Of a DNA stretch of 64,000 nt, positions 1 through 9,299 are shown piece after piece. The notes beneath the pieces were generated by a model, which was not told the origin of the DNA, made no database searches, and worked only from the letters and a program-made list of their open reading frames with translations. The position numbers and the translations under genes are program-made. Within the stretch, counting starts at the first letter, position 1; every line of letters begins with the position of its first letter. The stretch spans positions 170,524,613 to 170,588,612 of the forward strand of contig OX352772.1 of assembly GCA_947095535.1 (NCBI GenBank). The letters are read 5' to 3'. Origin of the DNA: Poecilobothrus nobilitatus (lineage: Eukaryota > Arthropoda > Insecta > Diptera > Dolichopodidae).

Positions 1-115
1 AAACTAATAATAATTAATAAGAGAATAAAAGAAAAATAAAAATAAAATTTCATTTTTCAATTTTTTAGATTCCGTTATTTTTCAGGTTTTCAGGTTTATT
101 TTGCAAATACAAAAT
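1..115 (+). repeat. Left arm of a long inverted repeat enclosing the Penelope-like element
   Basis: This stretch reads as the reverse complement of 2287-2440. Shared landmarks are 'gattccgttatttttcaggt' and 'attttgcaaatac' here, and 'aaaataacggaatc' and 'gtatttgcaaaat' on the other side. The right arm has about 40 extra bases, so the arms differ by an indel. The left arm may continue beyond the window edge. Inverted terminal repeats are known for Penelope-like elements, so these may be pseudo-LTR halves; that assignment is inferred. Confidence 0.75.
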
Positions 116-351
116 TTTTTTTTAATATGGTGAATACCTGCAATTTTAGAAAGTTGTTTTTAATGCAACATGAATTTAGTATAAATTAATCTACATTATC
201 TAATAATAATTTGATTAAAAATAAGTGCGTCATGTCTAAAACTTATTCAATAGAACCTTTTGAATACCTAATTGGAAAATGTGGAGTTTTCAAATTAGAG
301 ACGAAGTTGGATTTATTCCAACGAATTAATTTAGGACAATTACCATGCAAT

Positions 352-620
352 CAAGTGGACAAGACGAGTGCCAGAGCCCAGGACTAAGCCGGCAGAGCTC
401 TGGCAGGTCCTAAAGGTCCGCTTCCATCCTAAAGGTCCGATTCAGTCCTTTTTACTACTAAATGCTACCGTCCCCTAGGGGCAAAGGGCAAGACCCTCTA
501 GGTTCAAGGGGCCCGTGCGCTTGGCACCAAACTTATAGCGTTTGGGGCCAGACCTCTAGCGCTTTGGGCTAGAGCTCTGCCAGCTTAGTCCTGGGCTCTG
601 GCACTCGCCTTTCCACTTGG
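352..620. repeat. GC-rich foldback (hairpin) element
   Basis: The two ends are near-perfect inverted copies. The left end has 'cgagtgccagagcccaggac' (365-384), and its reverse complement 'gtcctgggctctggcactcg' lies at 589-608. The arms are about 50-60 bases, running from 'caagtgg' at 352 to 'ccacttgg' at 620. The centre is also GC-rich and contains short repeats of 'taaaggtccg'. The composition is sharply different from the AT-rich surroundings, which suggests a recent insertion. No ORF is carried, so it is a non-autonomous foldback or MITE-like element. I do not recognise the family. Confidence 0.75.
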
Positions 621-693
621 TTCCATATAAATTTAATATATTTATTAAAAACTGTTCTAAGTTTTTTTGTAATTTCAGGAAAATATGTTATTT

Positions 694-1332
694 TTATTCT
701 TTTTTATCTGTATTTTCTATTTTAATTAATTTGCAATCTTTTAATTTTAATTTTTGTTTTTTATTTTTTAGGATGTTGTTAATTACAATATCATCCAATC
801 CGTTGATTCTAACCGTTTCAAAAATGTAACTCACTTCTTTATTGTAGTTTTCTTGCGACAATGATAAATTTACTAAACTATGAATAATGGAATTAAAAGC
901 TGCATACTTATGTGAGTAACAATGGAAAGGGTCTGACGTGATGAATCTTTGTGTCTGAATCTTTTTCCTGTAGACATTATATGTTAACGAATCATTGTAT
1001 CTTGTGATTTATATATCAAGAAACGGTGGCTTTCTATGTTTTTCCATTTCAATTGTGAACTTTATGGAATTATATTGCTTATTTAACATATCTAATGTCT
1101 CCGAAATTTTATCTTTTTTCTGAACTGCAAAAACGTCGTCCACGTATCTAATCCACACCCTTGGAAAATCATTGAAATAGCTTAAGTTTGTTTCTAGGTG
1201 TCCCATCAATAAATTTGCTAAGAATGGCGATAAAGAACTTCCCATTGCTAAACCTTCTATTTGATTATATACAACCCCTTTAAATTCAAAAATATTTTGT
1301 TTTATACAAATTCCAGTTAGGTCCATTAACAT
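694..1332 (-). pseudogene. Penelope-like element reverse transcriptase, 5'-truncated remnant
   Basis: The minus-strand frame encodes the second half of a Penelope-like reverse transcriptase. It has the 'EGLAMGSSLSPFLANLLMG' block (motif B region), the catalytic 'RYVDDVF' (YVDD, motif C) and 'PPFLDI', followed downstream by 'TQRFITSDPFHCYSHK', a block typical of this family. One in-frame stop (about position 1008) follows 'FLDI', after which the same frame continues to a TAA at 694-696. The N-terminal fingers and motif A are missing. The matching GIY-YIG domain lies immediately beside it but on the plus strand, so this half is inverted relative to the rest of the element. It is not functional as it stands. 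Confidence 0.85.
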
Positions 1333-1371
1333 TTCAACTTGCTAGGAAACTCTAAGCAAAAAACAGAGAAA

Positions 1372-1640
1372 ATGAAAAAATCGGGTATATATAAATTAAG
1401 TTGTACCGCTTGTAATGTTGTATATGTGGGTAAAACGTCTAGAAATTTGAGTGTTAGATCAAAATAACATCAATTAGATATTAGAAATAAAACACAAAAG
1501 AAGTGCATTTTGTAAGCATGTGGTGGAAGAAAATAACAGAATGGGTAGAGGAATGCGGAGAGCTAAAAATCAGTGAGATTTCTTTGTTGAAAGAGGTTAA
1601 TGGCCACAGGTTAAATGTATGGGAGTCCATATATATAGAT
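1372..1640 (+). pseudogene. GIY-YIG endonuclease domain of the same Penelope-like element
   Basis: The plus strand encodes 'SGIYKLSCTACNVVYVGKTS', the GIY...YVG signature of GIY-YIG nucleases with the Cys pair seen in Penelope-like elements. After a stop and a frameshift it continues with 'SAFCKHVVEENNRMG' and then 'LNVWESIYID', where the conserved Glu is expected. The G-I-Y, Y-V-G, Arg, His and Glu positions are therefore all visible, but at least two frame changes and two stops interrupt them. In intact elements this domain is fused C-terminally to the reverse transcriptase; here it faces away from it. It would nick DNA for target-primed insertion, but this copy is dead. Confidence 0.8.
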
Positions 1641-1975
1641 GTATTAATTATTTATGCTTATTAATTATATAAAAAAATTTTTATGTTATGTTAGTGAAAT
1701 TATGTTAATATTTTTTTAATTTTTTAATTTTAATTTTAATATCAAAAAATTGCATATTAATTTTATTTTTATTATTTTTTATAATTTAGGAGATGTTGAC
1801 AAGGAAAATTTGTAAGCTTTAATAATTAAAATATTTTTAATGTTTAATAATATAGATATAGGGAAAAGAGACATATGTATATACATATGTTTTTAATAAT
1901 ATATACAAATTAGATTATGTTTGTGATTGCAACAATTTTTTAAATTAAGTTTTTTATTAAATTTTAATAGTAGTA

Positions 1976-2016
1976 GCTTGAAAATGAGCAAATGAGCTCG
2001 AAACGCGTCGCTCAGT
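1976..2016 (+). other. Penelope-type 3' end motif, possibly a degenerate hammerhead core
   Basis: The sequence 'aaatgagctcgaaacgcgtc' sits about 340 bases after the GIY-YIG remnant. Penelope-like elements often end with a 'TGA..GAAACG.GTC' segment in their pseudo-LTR, and hammerhead ribozyme motifs have been described there. The conserved ATGAG and CGAAAC halves are visible. The stem II is too short or absent for a convincing active ribozyme. Confidence 0.35.
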
Positions 2017-2286
2017 AAACTTTAAAATTAATAATAAAAAGATTAATGAAACGAAGACTATAAGGTTACTTGATTTAAAAATATATAAATTAAAAATAAT
2101 ATTACATATATGTATAATATTTATATATGATCTTTATGTATAATATTTAATTTTCTTTTATTAAATACATGGAACTTTTGATAAAAAAACAATCAATAGA
2201 CCTGCATTGTTATGAAGCAATGCCCAAATCCGAAAAAGCTTTGATGTATCTACTTTGCTGTTAGAAAATGCCCGAAGGAGAATAAA

Positions 2287-2440
2287 ATTTTGTATTTGCA
2301 AAATAAATCTGAAAACCTGAAAAATAACGGAATCTAAAAAATTGAAAACTGAAAAACATAAAAATTTTGTCGTTGCATTTTTAAATGAAAAATTACATAC
2401 TAAATTTTCTTTTATTCTGTTATTAATTATTATTATTAGT
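2287..2440 (-). repeat. Right arm of the inverted repeat (partner of 1-115)
   Basis: This is the reverse complement of the window's first 115 bases with an extra internal segment. It ends in 'attattattattagt' against 'aaactaataataatt' at the left. Together the arms bracket the foldback, the reverse transcriptase and the GIY-YIG fragments, so the whole 1-2440 region behaves as one rearranged insertion. From 2441 to about 2575 I see only AT-rich sequence. Confidence 0.75.
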
Positions 2441-2577
2441 CTACATTTCTTTTGGAAATAGCACAATCAATGCCTTATTTCAATGCCTTATATGTGCCAT
2501 ATTTTCACAGCATATTTTCTTTGTAATACCATATTTTCACACCTGTTTTTTCCTTCATCTTGATTTTTTCTTCATTA

Positions 2578-2812
2578 ACTAGTTGACCTTCATATTTACT
2601 ACCAAGAAAAAAGCTTTCAAACTAACATTTTAATAATACAAAAAACAACATCTCATTTTTCTACACCTGTTCTTAAATTTATTTTACTAATAAATTATTG
2701 TACTAATAAAAACTTTTCAAATTCTTATTATTTACAATAATTTATGTTACTATACTATCACAATAACATCACTTGCACTTACTTGCTCTATATTAACCAG
2801 TTGACCTTTAAA
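2578..2812. repeat. Dispersed AT-rich repeat, copy 1
   Basis: Two parts recur at 8309-8475: 'atgttactatactatcacaa' followed by 'cacttacttg' and 'aaccagttgacctt', and the 'gttgaccttcata...aagct' segment. A weaker third relative ('gcattaacttgttaacc') lies near 11160. No coding potential is visible. It is probably a fragment of a non-autonomous transposon family. From 2813 to 2945 I see only AT-rich sequence. Confidence 0.6.
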
Positions 2813-2981
2813 CAAATAAAAATTAAACGAAAACTATTAAAGCTCAAATTGGAAAATGTAAACTACGTTTGAAATAGAAATAAAATGAAACCTGTAAAAT
2901 TTTAAGTATTTTTATTTTCACTAATTTTCTTACATAAGGCTATAGATTTCAAATTCTTCATGGTTGTTGTAAAGTCTGGTA

Positions 2982-3055
2982 TTAATCGTCTTCAATAAAG
3001 ATGTCTAGGTCCTCAAAATGGTGTGTTGCATTTGCCATGTACGCTGTAAAAACCC
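2982..3055 (-). pseudogene. Truncated third copy of the duplicated exon
   Basis: It begins after an acceptor-like 'ttcttag' and encodes 'AYMANATHHFEDLDIFIED', matching the exons at 3587 and 4119. A deletion of about 20 bases relative to the other copies shifts the frame and gives an immediate stop. The corresponding DNA continues recognisably to about 2946 but out of frame. Notably this copy has Glu-Asp-Leu-Asp where the others have Gln-His-Leu-Asp. Confidence 0.65.
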
Positions 3056-3297
3056 CTAAGAAATATATATTTATAATATATATGCATATAAGAATTTTTT
3101 CGATTATATTAAAAAGTTTTAGGTTTAGTTGTATAAACGGTAGAGGCCATATCACGCCTTGAAATGTTTGAAAACATATTTCCTCATTTCTCCGCTTTCC
3201 ATATTTTACACTTCTTTGTATATTACGCATTTTTGTTTGTCTAGAATTAAACACCGATAATGAACCATTTCCGTAATATTCCAATTGGTAGACATTG

Positions 3298-3587
3298 TTA
3301 TGTAAACTTTTTGGTCAAAAATTTACATATATCGAGGTCGAAGTCTCTTAAGAGTTTTGGTAAATCTCCTGTAAATATTATTTCGAAATCTAAAATACCT
3401 CTTATTATTTTTATTATTTCATTAAACGGTCTGTCCTCTTCATTGCCATTAGAGATTTCAAATTCTGCATGGTTTTTGTAAGTTCTGGTTTTAATCGCCT
3501 TCAAAATTTCACCATTTTTACCTTCAATAAAGATGTCTAGGTGCTGTAAATGGTGTGTTGCATTTGCCATGTACGCTGGAAAACCAC
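3298..3587 (-). CDS. Second copy of the duplicated exon, unknown protein
   Basis: It starts after 'tttcttag' and reads 'GGFPAYMANATHHLQHLDIF', then a charged stretch and a final 'FDLDICKFLTKKFT' before a stop. It is nearly identical to the exon at 3830-4119 but has no copy of exon 1 upstream, so it may be an alternative exon, a duplicated pseudo-exon, or part of a longer transcript. Immediately after the stop the +1 frame stays open from about 3297 to 3120 ('YQLEYYGNGSLSVFNS', later 'GVIWPLPFIQLNLK') and looks protein-like. The real C-terminus may therefore lie there, with a frame break at the AAAAA run. Function unknown. Confidence 0.45.
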
Positions 3588-3829
3588 CTAAGAAATATAT
3601 ATATATAATATATATGCATATAAGAATTTTTTCGATTATATTACAAAGTTTTAGGTTTAGTTGTATAAACGGTAGAGGCCATATCACGCCTTAAAATGTT
3701 TGAAAACATATTTCCTCATTTCACCGCTTTCCATATTTTACACTTCTTTGTATATTACGCATTTTTGTTTGTCTAGAATTAAACACCGATAATGAACCAT
3801 TTGCGTAATATTCCAATTGGTAGACATTG

Positions 3830-4292
3830 TTATGTAAACTTTTTGGTCAAAAATTTACGTATATCGAGGTCGAAGTCTCTTAAGAGTCTTGGTAAATCTA
3901 CTGTAAATATCATTTCGAAATCTAAAATACCTCTTATTATTTTTATTATTTCATTAAACGGTCTCTCCTCTTCATTGCCATTAGAGATTTCAAATTCTGC
4001 ATGGTTTTTGTAAGTTCTGGTTTTAATCGTCTTCAAAATTTCACCATTTTTACCTTCAATAAAGATATCTAGGTGCTGAAAATGGTGTGTTGCATTTGCC
4101 ATGTACGCTGGAAAACCACCTAAGAAATATATATATATATATATATATGCATTTTATAAATAAAAATTTTATATGTTAATTCTTACCTGCGAATAAATGT
4201 GGAATATTGATGAGAATAGTTCTTATAAAACGAAATAATTCTCTCCGCAGAGTTTTTTCTTCGTTGTATATTATTCGCTCAATATCATACAT
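3830..4292 (-). CDS. Two-exon gene candidate, possible nucleotidyltransferase-like fold, 131 aa
   Basis: Exon 1 is 4292-4187, beginning MYDIERIIYNEEKTL and ending at a good donor (G|GTAAGA). An intron of 67 bases with an (AT)n tract ends in 'tttcttag', and exon 2 is 4119-3830. The joint is in frame and gives '...PHLFAGGFPAYMANATHH'. The pattern GG followed about 13 residues later by H-L-D-I-F (E-D-L-D in the 3055 copy), then a late 'FDLDIC', faintly resembles GG...[DE]x[DE] nucleotidyltransferase folds, but no full catalytic triad can be assigned. The start was chosen as the only Met leading cleanly into the donor. The stop may be a frame break: the +1 frame downstream is protein-like in the copy at 3120-3297 but carries stops in this copy. 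Neighbour: a divergent small ORF starts 198 bases away. The function is inference; the splice structure is visible. Confidence 0.5.
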
Positions 4293-4489
4293 TTTTTAAA
4301 TTAATTTAAAAACCTTTGTATAGCAATATTTACAAGAGTATAATTAAAATGTTAAAAATGTCAGCATTATTTATACGAAGAAACCAATATATATGAAAGA
4401 AATTTTGTTGAATAATATTACTTATAATTACATACTTTATCACCTGAAATTTACAAGTAATATGTTTATAAAATGCAGTATTTTTTCAC

Positions 4490-4657
4490 ATGTCTAAATA
4501 CATTAAAGAACTTTCAACAACAGAAAAATGTACCTCAATATATGGAACTCGTTTTGGACCGGATACAGCTTTCACAGTAGAACATTTTAACCGTACTTTG
4601 AACGAGAAAGAATACAGTTGTCTTTGTCAACTCTTAGATACCCGTACGACCCATTAG
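4490..4657 (+). CDS. Small ORF of unknown function, 55 aa
   Basis: ATG at 4490 opens a frame to TAG at 4655-4657. Its composition looks protein-like ('YGTRFGPDTAFTVEHFNRTL', then two Cys in 'SCLCQLLD'), unlike the Lys/Asn/Ile/Phe-rich chance ORFs of this AT-rich region. It is divergent from the two-exon candidate ending at 4292, with 198 bases of AT-rich sequence between. No family is recognised. It could be a real small gene, a single exon of a longer gene, or a fragment of an old mobile element. Confidence 0.35.
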   Translation: MSKYIKELSTTEKCTSIYGTRFGPDTAFTVEHFNRTLNEKEYSCLCQLLDTRTTH

Positions 4658-6284
4658 TATGTTCACAGCCTGTTACTCTGCTTACAATATTATTTTTTTA
4701 ATATTTTAGTATTTTAAAATAATTTGGGTGAATTTTATAATTTTTAGAACTATGGGTTGTACATATATTCAAACTATATGTTTATACATTCTTCAAAAGC
4801 AGATTCTAACCTTCCATATAACGATTATCAATCCAAAACTTTTACCAATATTCTATAGTACCATTTAATACTAAGCGGTAAATGTATATTAAATTACAAA
4901 ATAGTAAATATAATTTTAAATATTAATGCGCACATAGTATATTAAATATAAATTTATATTATATTATATTTATTTTAAATTTATAAAGTTTATATCGTTA
5001 TAAGTATATCGCCATACATTGCAATATTTCTTTAAAAATATTTCCATTCATAGAATAATTTCTTACTAGTATTCGCCCGCCCCTCGAAATTCGAGGTGTT
5101 TTAATTAGCAATTACAATACAATATAATATACAGTATAGTTTCTTTATGATTTTATTTAAAATGTAAAAATACAATTTTCAATAATTAAAGCCTTTATGA
5201 ATTTAAAATTTCTTTGTAAATGATATTTTTTGTAAAAACATGATTATTATTATCTTTTAGAAGTTGCACTTGATTTATTGAGTATTTGAAACTCAATATA
5301 TACCTATTATATATGTATATATTATAAGAAGCCTAAGATGGTAAATCATTGAGTAAAAGGTTTTTAAATATCTATTAATACAAAATATAAAACAGAACTG
5401 AATCGAACAACTTGCAAAATCAAAAAGCAACTATTAATAACTCCACACTCTACCGCTGTACTAAACACTAAACTGAAATTTTAATCTTTATATTCAGTTA
5501 TATTCTGAAATTCCTACTCCTACCATACAACCAATATTTTAAAATTTTTAATCGAAAAGAAAAATAAAACAAAAATTTAACGGAATCAAAGAGCGTCTTT
5601 TTTGAATATAATATAGGTGTAGAGTATACATACTATATGATACATATGTATATACTTTACATGGGATTTTTATAAAAATGGAAAATTATTAATGAAAATC
5701 AGAAAATTTTGGAAAAATATTAATTTTGTAAGATGGCTATACTGAATATTTATCATTTAAAAAGAAAAAAATGAAAGTTGGTTGGTAAATCATTGAGTAA
5801 AATGGTTTTAAATGTCTGTCATTTACAGATTAAATATTATGATAAGTACAATAAAATACATATACATATGTATGTAAATACGGCGCTATATAATATACAT
5901 CTATACTCTTATCATCATTCATCAGTGACATATACGATATGTAAATAAACATGATATTAAAAAGTATGTATGTATATCAATATCATATAAATAAAAATTC
6001 ATCAAGCAACCGTTATGTTGTTTATTTATTTAAATTTTTTTGTACTACGCATTATATCCTCAACAATTTCAAATTATCGAGTAAAACAAAATGCAAAAAT
6101 TTCTTTAAAGAAATTTGTTAGAAAATTTGAAAAATTCAAGTAACACTTTCGTCAATTATAAAGTAAATCTATATTATTAATAAAAAAAGTTCTTAATAGA
6201 AATAAGAGTATAATGTTGAAGCTTTAATTTTTATGTATTACTTCAAAAAAATTTTAACAGGTGTTCAAGTTACAGGTGTTTAAA
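4658..6284. other. AT-rich region without recognisable genes
   Basis: I see long A/T runs, short 'atatgtatat' repeats and a near-palindrome 'cctcgaaattcgagg' near 5082. A sentence-like repeat, 'gtaaatcattgagtaaaa', occurs at about 5341 and 5785. No coding, RNA or complete mobile element could be supported. Confidence 0.5.
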
Positions 6285-6970
6285 AATAGGAAATTTTCAG
6301 TTTTTGACTCCTTACAGCTCCTAAACGGGGGGTGATACAAAAAAAAATATCTAAAATGACTCATACTTATTTTCAAAAATCTAACTTCTGTCAAAATTTC
6401 AATTATCCAACTTAAACCGTTTAGAACATAGAGGGGTGAAAGGATTTTGCAATAATTCAGTTTCGCATAACGGTGAATTAAGACACCGTATAGCACAAGT
6501 GTATATTTATTATATACATGATTGTAAAGCTCATAATAGCACCTATCGTTTGAAATTTTCATATTGAAGATATACTTTATAGAGCTTGTGCTATAACAAT
6601 TTAAATATAGAGATTTTTCGAACTTTTGGGGGGCTGTAATTCCTTAACGGGTGGGGCTACAGAAAAATTAATATATTTATAAAATTAATATTTTTATGAT
6701 GTCTATCAGCAGTAAAAGTTCATGGCTCTATTTCAAAAAAATTGTGGAGATCTTAAAGTTAGTTGTTCGGGAGCTACCCGAAGTTTTGGTCTGAACTCAA
6801 CCAAAAAAATAGGGAACCTACAAATTGCTCCCAGAATATATTGTGTAAATTTTAAGATTCTAGCTTTCTTAGTTTTGAGTAAGCGTGCTGACGGACCGAC
6901 GGACGGACATGGCTTAATCGACTCAGAATTTGATTGTATTAAGATCCATATCTCAAAAATCAAGTTTTAG
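6285..6970 (+). repeat. Fly interspersed repeat with 'gacggacggacat' box, copy 1
   Basis: Long segments recur at 9300-10105 in rearranged order: 'ctcctaaacggggggtgata', 'taaaccgtttagaa', 'atggctctatttcaaaaaaa', 'agggaacctacaaatt' and 'gacggacggacatggct' followed by 'cgactcagaatttgatt'. Its terminal part resembles the repeat at 23330-24385. The short ORFs on both strands across it are chance. It is non-coding and probably a non-autonomous transposon derivative. 6971-7445 holds nothing I recognise. Confidence 0.7.
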
Positions 6971-7445
6971 TTAGATGGCTTGGTTTTGATAAAAAGCATG
7001 ATTCATGGATAAACGAAGAAGATATTACTTAATATTCTACAAATATTTAAATTATTTTAATTTTTTTTATTTGTGCATTTTAGTTTCGCTTTTTTATTTT
7101 AGTACAGTTAATAATATGATTTTAATAAAATACATTTATCTCAAAAAGGTTTTTTTCGTTTTGCATGTATTTAATTCTGTATTCAAATCAAGTTTATGAT
7201 TAAGTTCATTAGTCATTTTAGTCAAGATTTTATACATACAACCGCACAAAATACACCTGTTTCATGTTTTATATTAAAAAGAATTAAAATAGCTTAAAAT
7301 AATCAAGTTAAAATACATGTAATTAACATTTTTTATTTTTTATCGCAAAACCATAAACATTCACTATATACTATAGGATATTTTTGATAATTTCATAACA
7401 CTACATCTTTCTAATACAATATAGTCTATTCAAAATTCAAGATCG

Positions 7446-7727
7446 TTGATACATGCTCAATTTTCCAGTAAAACTCAAACTGAAACGGCTGTTTGTAAAG
7501 TAAAAGGGATAAGACTAAATTACAATTCCTCAAAAATAATAAATTTTGAAAAAATTGGGGAAATGAATTTAGCAAATGACAATGATGATTTTTGCATTTT
7601 ATCAAAAAGTTTTAGAAGAACAGCAGAACACCAAGTTATTACTGTACCTAAAATAAAAACATAAAAAATAAAATCTGAAAAACGAAAATTTAATAAAGAT
7701 TATTCTTCTGTACCTTAGGTTTTATAA
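7446..7727 (+). pseudogene. Decayed C-terminal fragment resembling Maverick/Polinton-type DNA polymerase B
   Basis: The frame contains 'VCKVKGIRLNYNSSKIINFE', then 'FRRTAEHQVITVPKIKT', a stop at 7662-7664, and in the same frame a Lys/Arg-rich tail with a second stop at 7716-7718. An order of CKxKGI-LN...S-INF, a 'VITVP'-like strand and a short basic tail is what I associate with the extreme C-terminus of protein-primed B-family polymerases of Mavericks and related adintovirus-like elements. The polymerase catalytic motifs would lie upstream and are absent. The match is from memory of the family and was not searched. The fragment is non-functional: truncated at the 5' side with two in-frame stops. 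Confidence 0.5.
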
Positions 7728-8308
7728 AACAAAATAAAACGTAAAGTTTAAAGTTATTTTGTTTTTTATTAAAAATTTTACGTATTTTTTAATCTATTTA
7801 AGTTTTTATTTTTTATTATACAATGGTTTCTATATATAGTTCTCAATAAATCAGTAAACATGTACCAAATTTTTTCTTTCAAAGATGGTTAATTTTGATA
7901 AAGATCACAATTCTTGAGTAAATAAAAACTATATTACCTATATGAAACTTAGTTTACCTTTTTTTTTATTTTTTTTATTTTTACTATTATTTATCACATT
8001 TTGTTTTTTCAATTATATTTTCACATTTTGTTTGTTTTTTGTTCCATGCCTCTAATTTTCATAATACGAAGTAATTTGCAAGAACATAAAAAATATGTGG
8101 TTCTATATTAAAAATATTTTTTATTACAATTTTATCAAATTTCATTACAATTTATCATTAAATACAACTTTTTTTCCCTCACGATTTTATACATACATCC
8201 TTTACTTTAAATTACTTTAAAACTAAGATACAATAACAAAGTCAATATCTGCATTTTATTTATCTCATAAATAACAACTGCATTTTTGCGTTAATATTAT
8301 ATTACAAT
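7728..8308. other. AT-rich region, no gene seen
   Basis: This holds homopolymer T and A runs only ('tttttttattttttttattt' near 7960). I found no ORF with protein-like composition, no tRNA-like fold and no terminal repeats. Confidence 0.5.
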
Positions 8309-8475
8309 AACTGGTTGACCGTGAAATCTTTTTATTAAAATATAAAATAAATTCTTATTATTTACAATAATCTATGTTACTATACTATCACAACAACATC
8401 ATTGCACTTACTTGTTCTACATTAACCAGTTGACCTTCAAAATTACTAACAAGAAACAAAGCTTTTAAACTAAAA
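8309..8475. repeat. Dispersed AT-rich repeat, copy 2
   Basis: It matches 2578-2812 through 'ttactatactatcacaa' and 'ttaaccagttgaccttc'. It starts with 'aactggttgacc', the inverse of its end 'ttaaccagttgacc', so the unit may be bounded by short inverted repeats of about 11 bases, as expected for a MITE. No coding capacity. Confidence 0.55.
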
Positions 8476-8527
8476 AAAAAAATAAAAAAAAAAACAATAA
8501 ACAACTTTTCTATATGCACACCCGCCA

Positions 8528-8700
8528 ACGACATTCTTTTAAAGTTCAATCATTTTTGTCGTGAACAACATTCCTTAAAAGTTCAAACTCCTTTGTCGTG
8601 AGCTCATTTGAATAAAACTTAATAACATTCCCATGCGCACGCGCAAGCGCCAACAACATTCCTTAAAAGTTCAAGCAACTTTGTCGTGAGCTCATTTACA
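8528..8700 (+). repeat. Three imperfect tandem repeats with 'tgtcgtgagctcattt'
   Basis: The segment 'acattccttaaaagttcaa' followed by 'tttgtcgtgagctcattt' occurs in three diverged copies (about 8533, 8569 and 8655). The intervals vary and the second and third copies are the closest. The following 150 bases are less AT-rich than the rest. It may be part of an LTR or of a non-autonomous element; I cannot assign it. Confidence 0.5.
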
Positions 8701-8964
8701 TAACTATTTCTCCTAAATCTCTGAACTTGGCCCCTTATGATCTTATTCTAATTCTCCGAACTTCCGAATTCCCAACTTTCCCTTTTCCAAATCTCCAAAT
8801 TTGCTGAAGCTTCTACGCTTATAACATCGTACCAAAGTCTTAAACCCCCTACCTTAAAACTTTTTAAACCCTCTTAATAATTTAATTTTTAAATTTCATT
8901 ACACATATTCTCACACAATAATCCTAAATAGAAATCCATAATACCCTTCATTCAATCTTATATA

Positions 8965-9035
8965 TCTGGCAAGGTCGAGAGATCTTAGGTCTTATATATC
9001 TGGCAAGGACACAAGATGTTGGAGAGACCTTGCCA
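8965..9035. other. Short hairpin with duplicated 'atatctggcaagg'
   Basis: The sequence 'tatatatctggcaagg' occurs twice about 36 bases apart, followed by 'gaccttgcca', which pairs with 'tggcaaggtc'. This makes a small stem-loop of unknown role, perhaps the end of a mobile element. Confidence 0.4.
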
Positions 9036-9299
9036 ACATGTAAAAAAAAATATTTTAGATCTATAATAAAACACTTACACTGAATGTAAACTAAACTGGC
9101 AATGATGATATTTCTGTATATTTATTTAATAATTTAAAATTTTATTACCAGAGACACAAATCTTTGACTATTATCAAGAGACACAAACCGTTAATTAAAA
9201 ATATAAATAAATTTAGTAAATATTATTACCAGAGACCAAATTTCCACTAGACCAATTTTCCATTATCATAGACACAAACCGTTCATTAAAAGTGAGTAC

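Larger units (their letters stand above)
2946..4120 (-). repeat. Three direct tandem copies of a 532-bp unit
   Basis: The same sequence repeats at a spacing of exactly 532 bases. The presumed splice acceptor and exon start fall at 3055, 3587 and 4119, and 'tgaaccattt' recurs at 3260 and 3792. Each unit holds an AT-dinucleotide stretch, an acceptor-like 'tttcttag' on the minus strand, one exon and its downstream sequence. The first unit is shortened by about 20 bases inside the exon. The duplication breakpoints lie in the (AT)n tract, which is a plausible site of unequal exchange or slippage. Confidence 0.85.

Noticed and set aside
617..829. 70-codon plus-strand ORF
   Set aside because: It is antisense to the Penelope-like reverse transcriptase tail and low in complexity.
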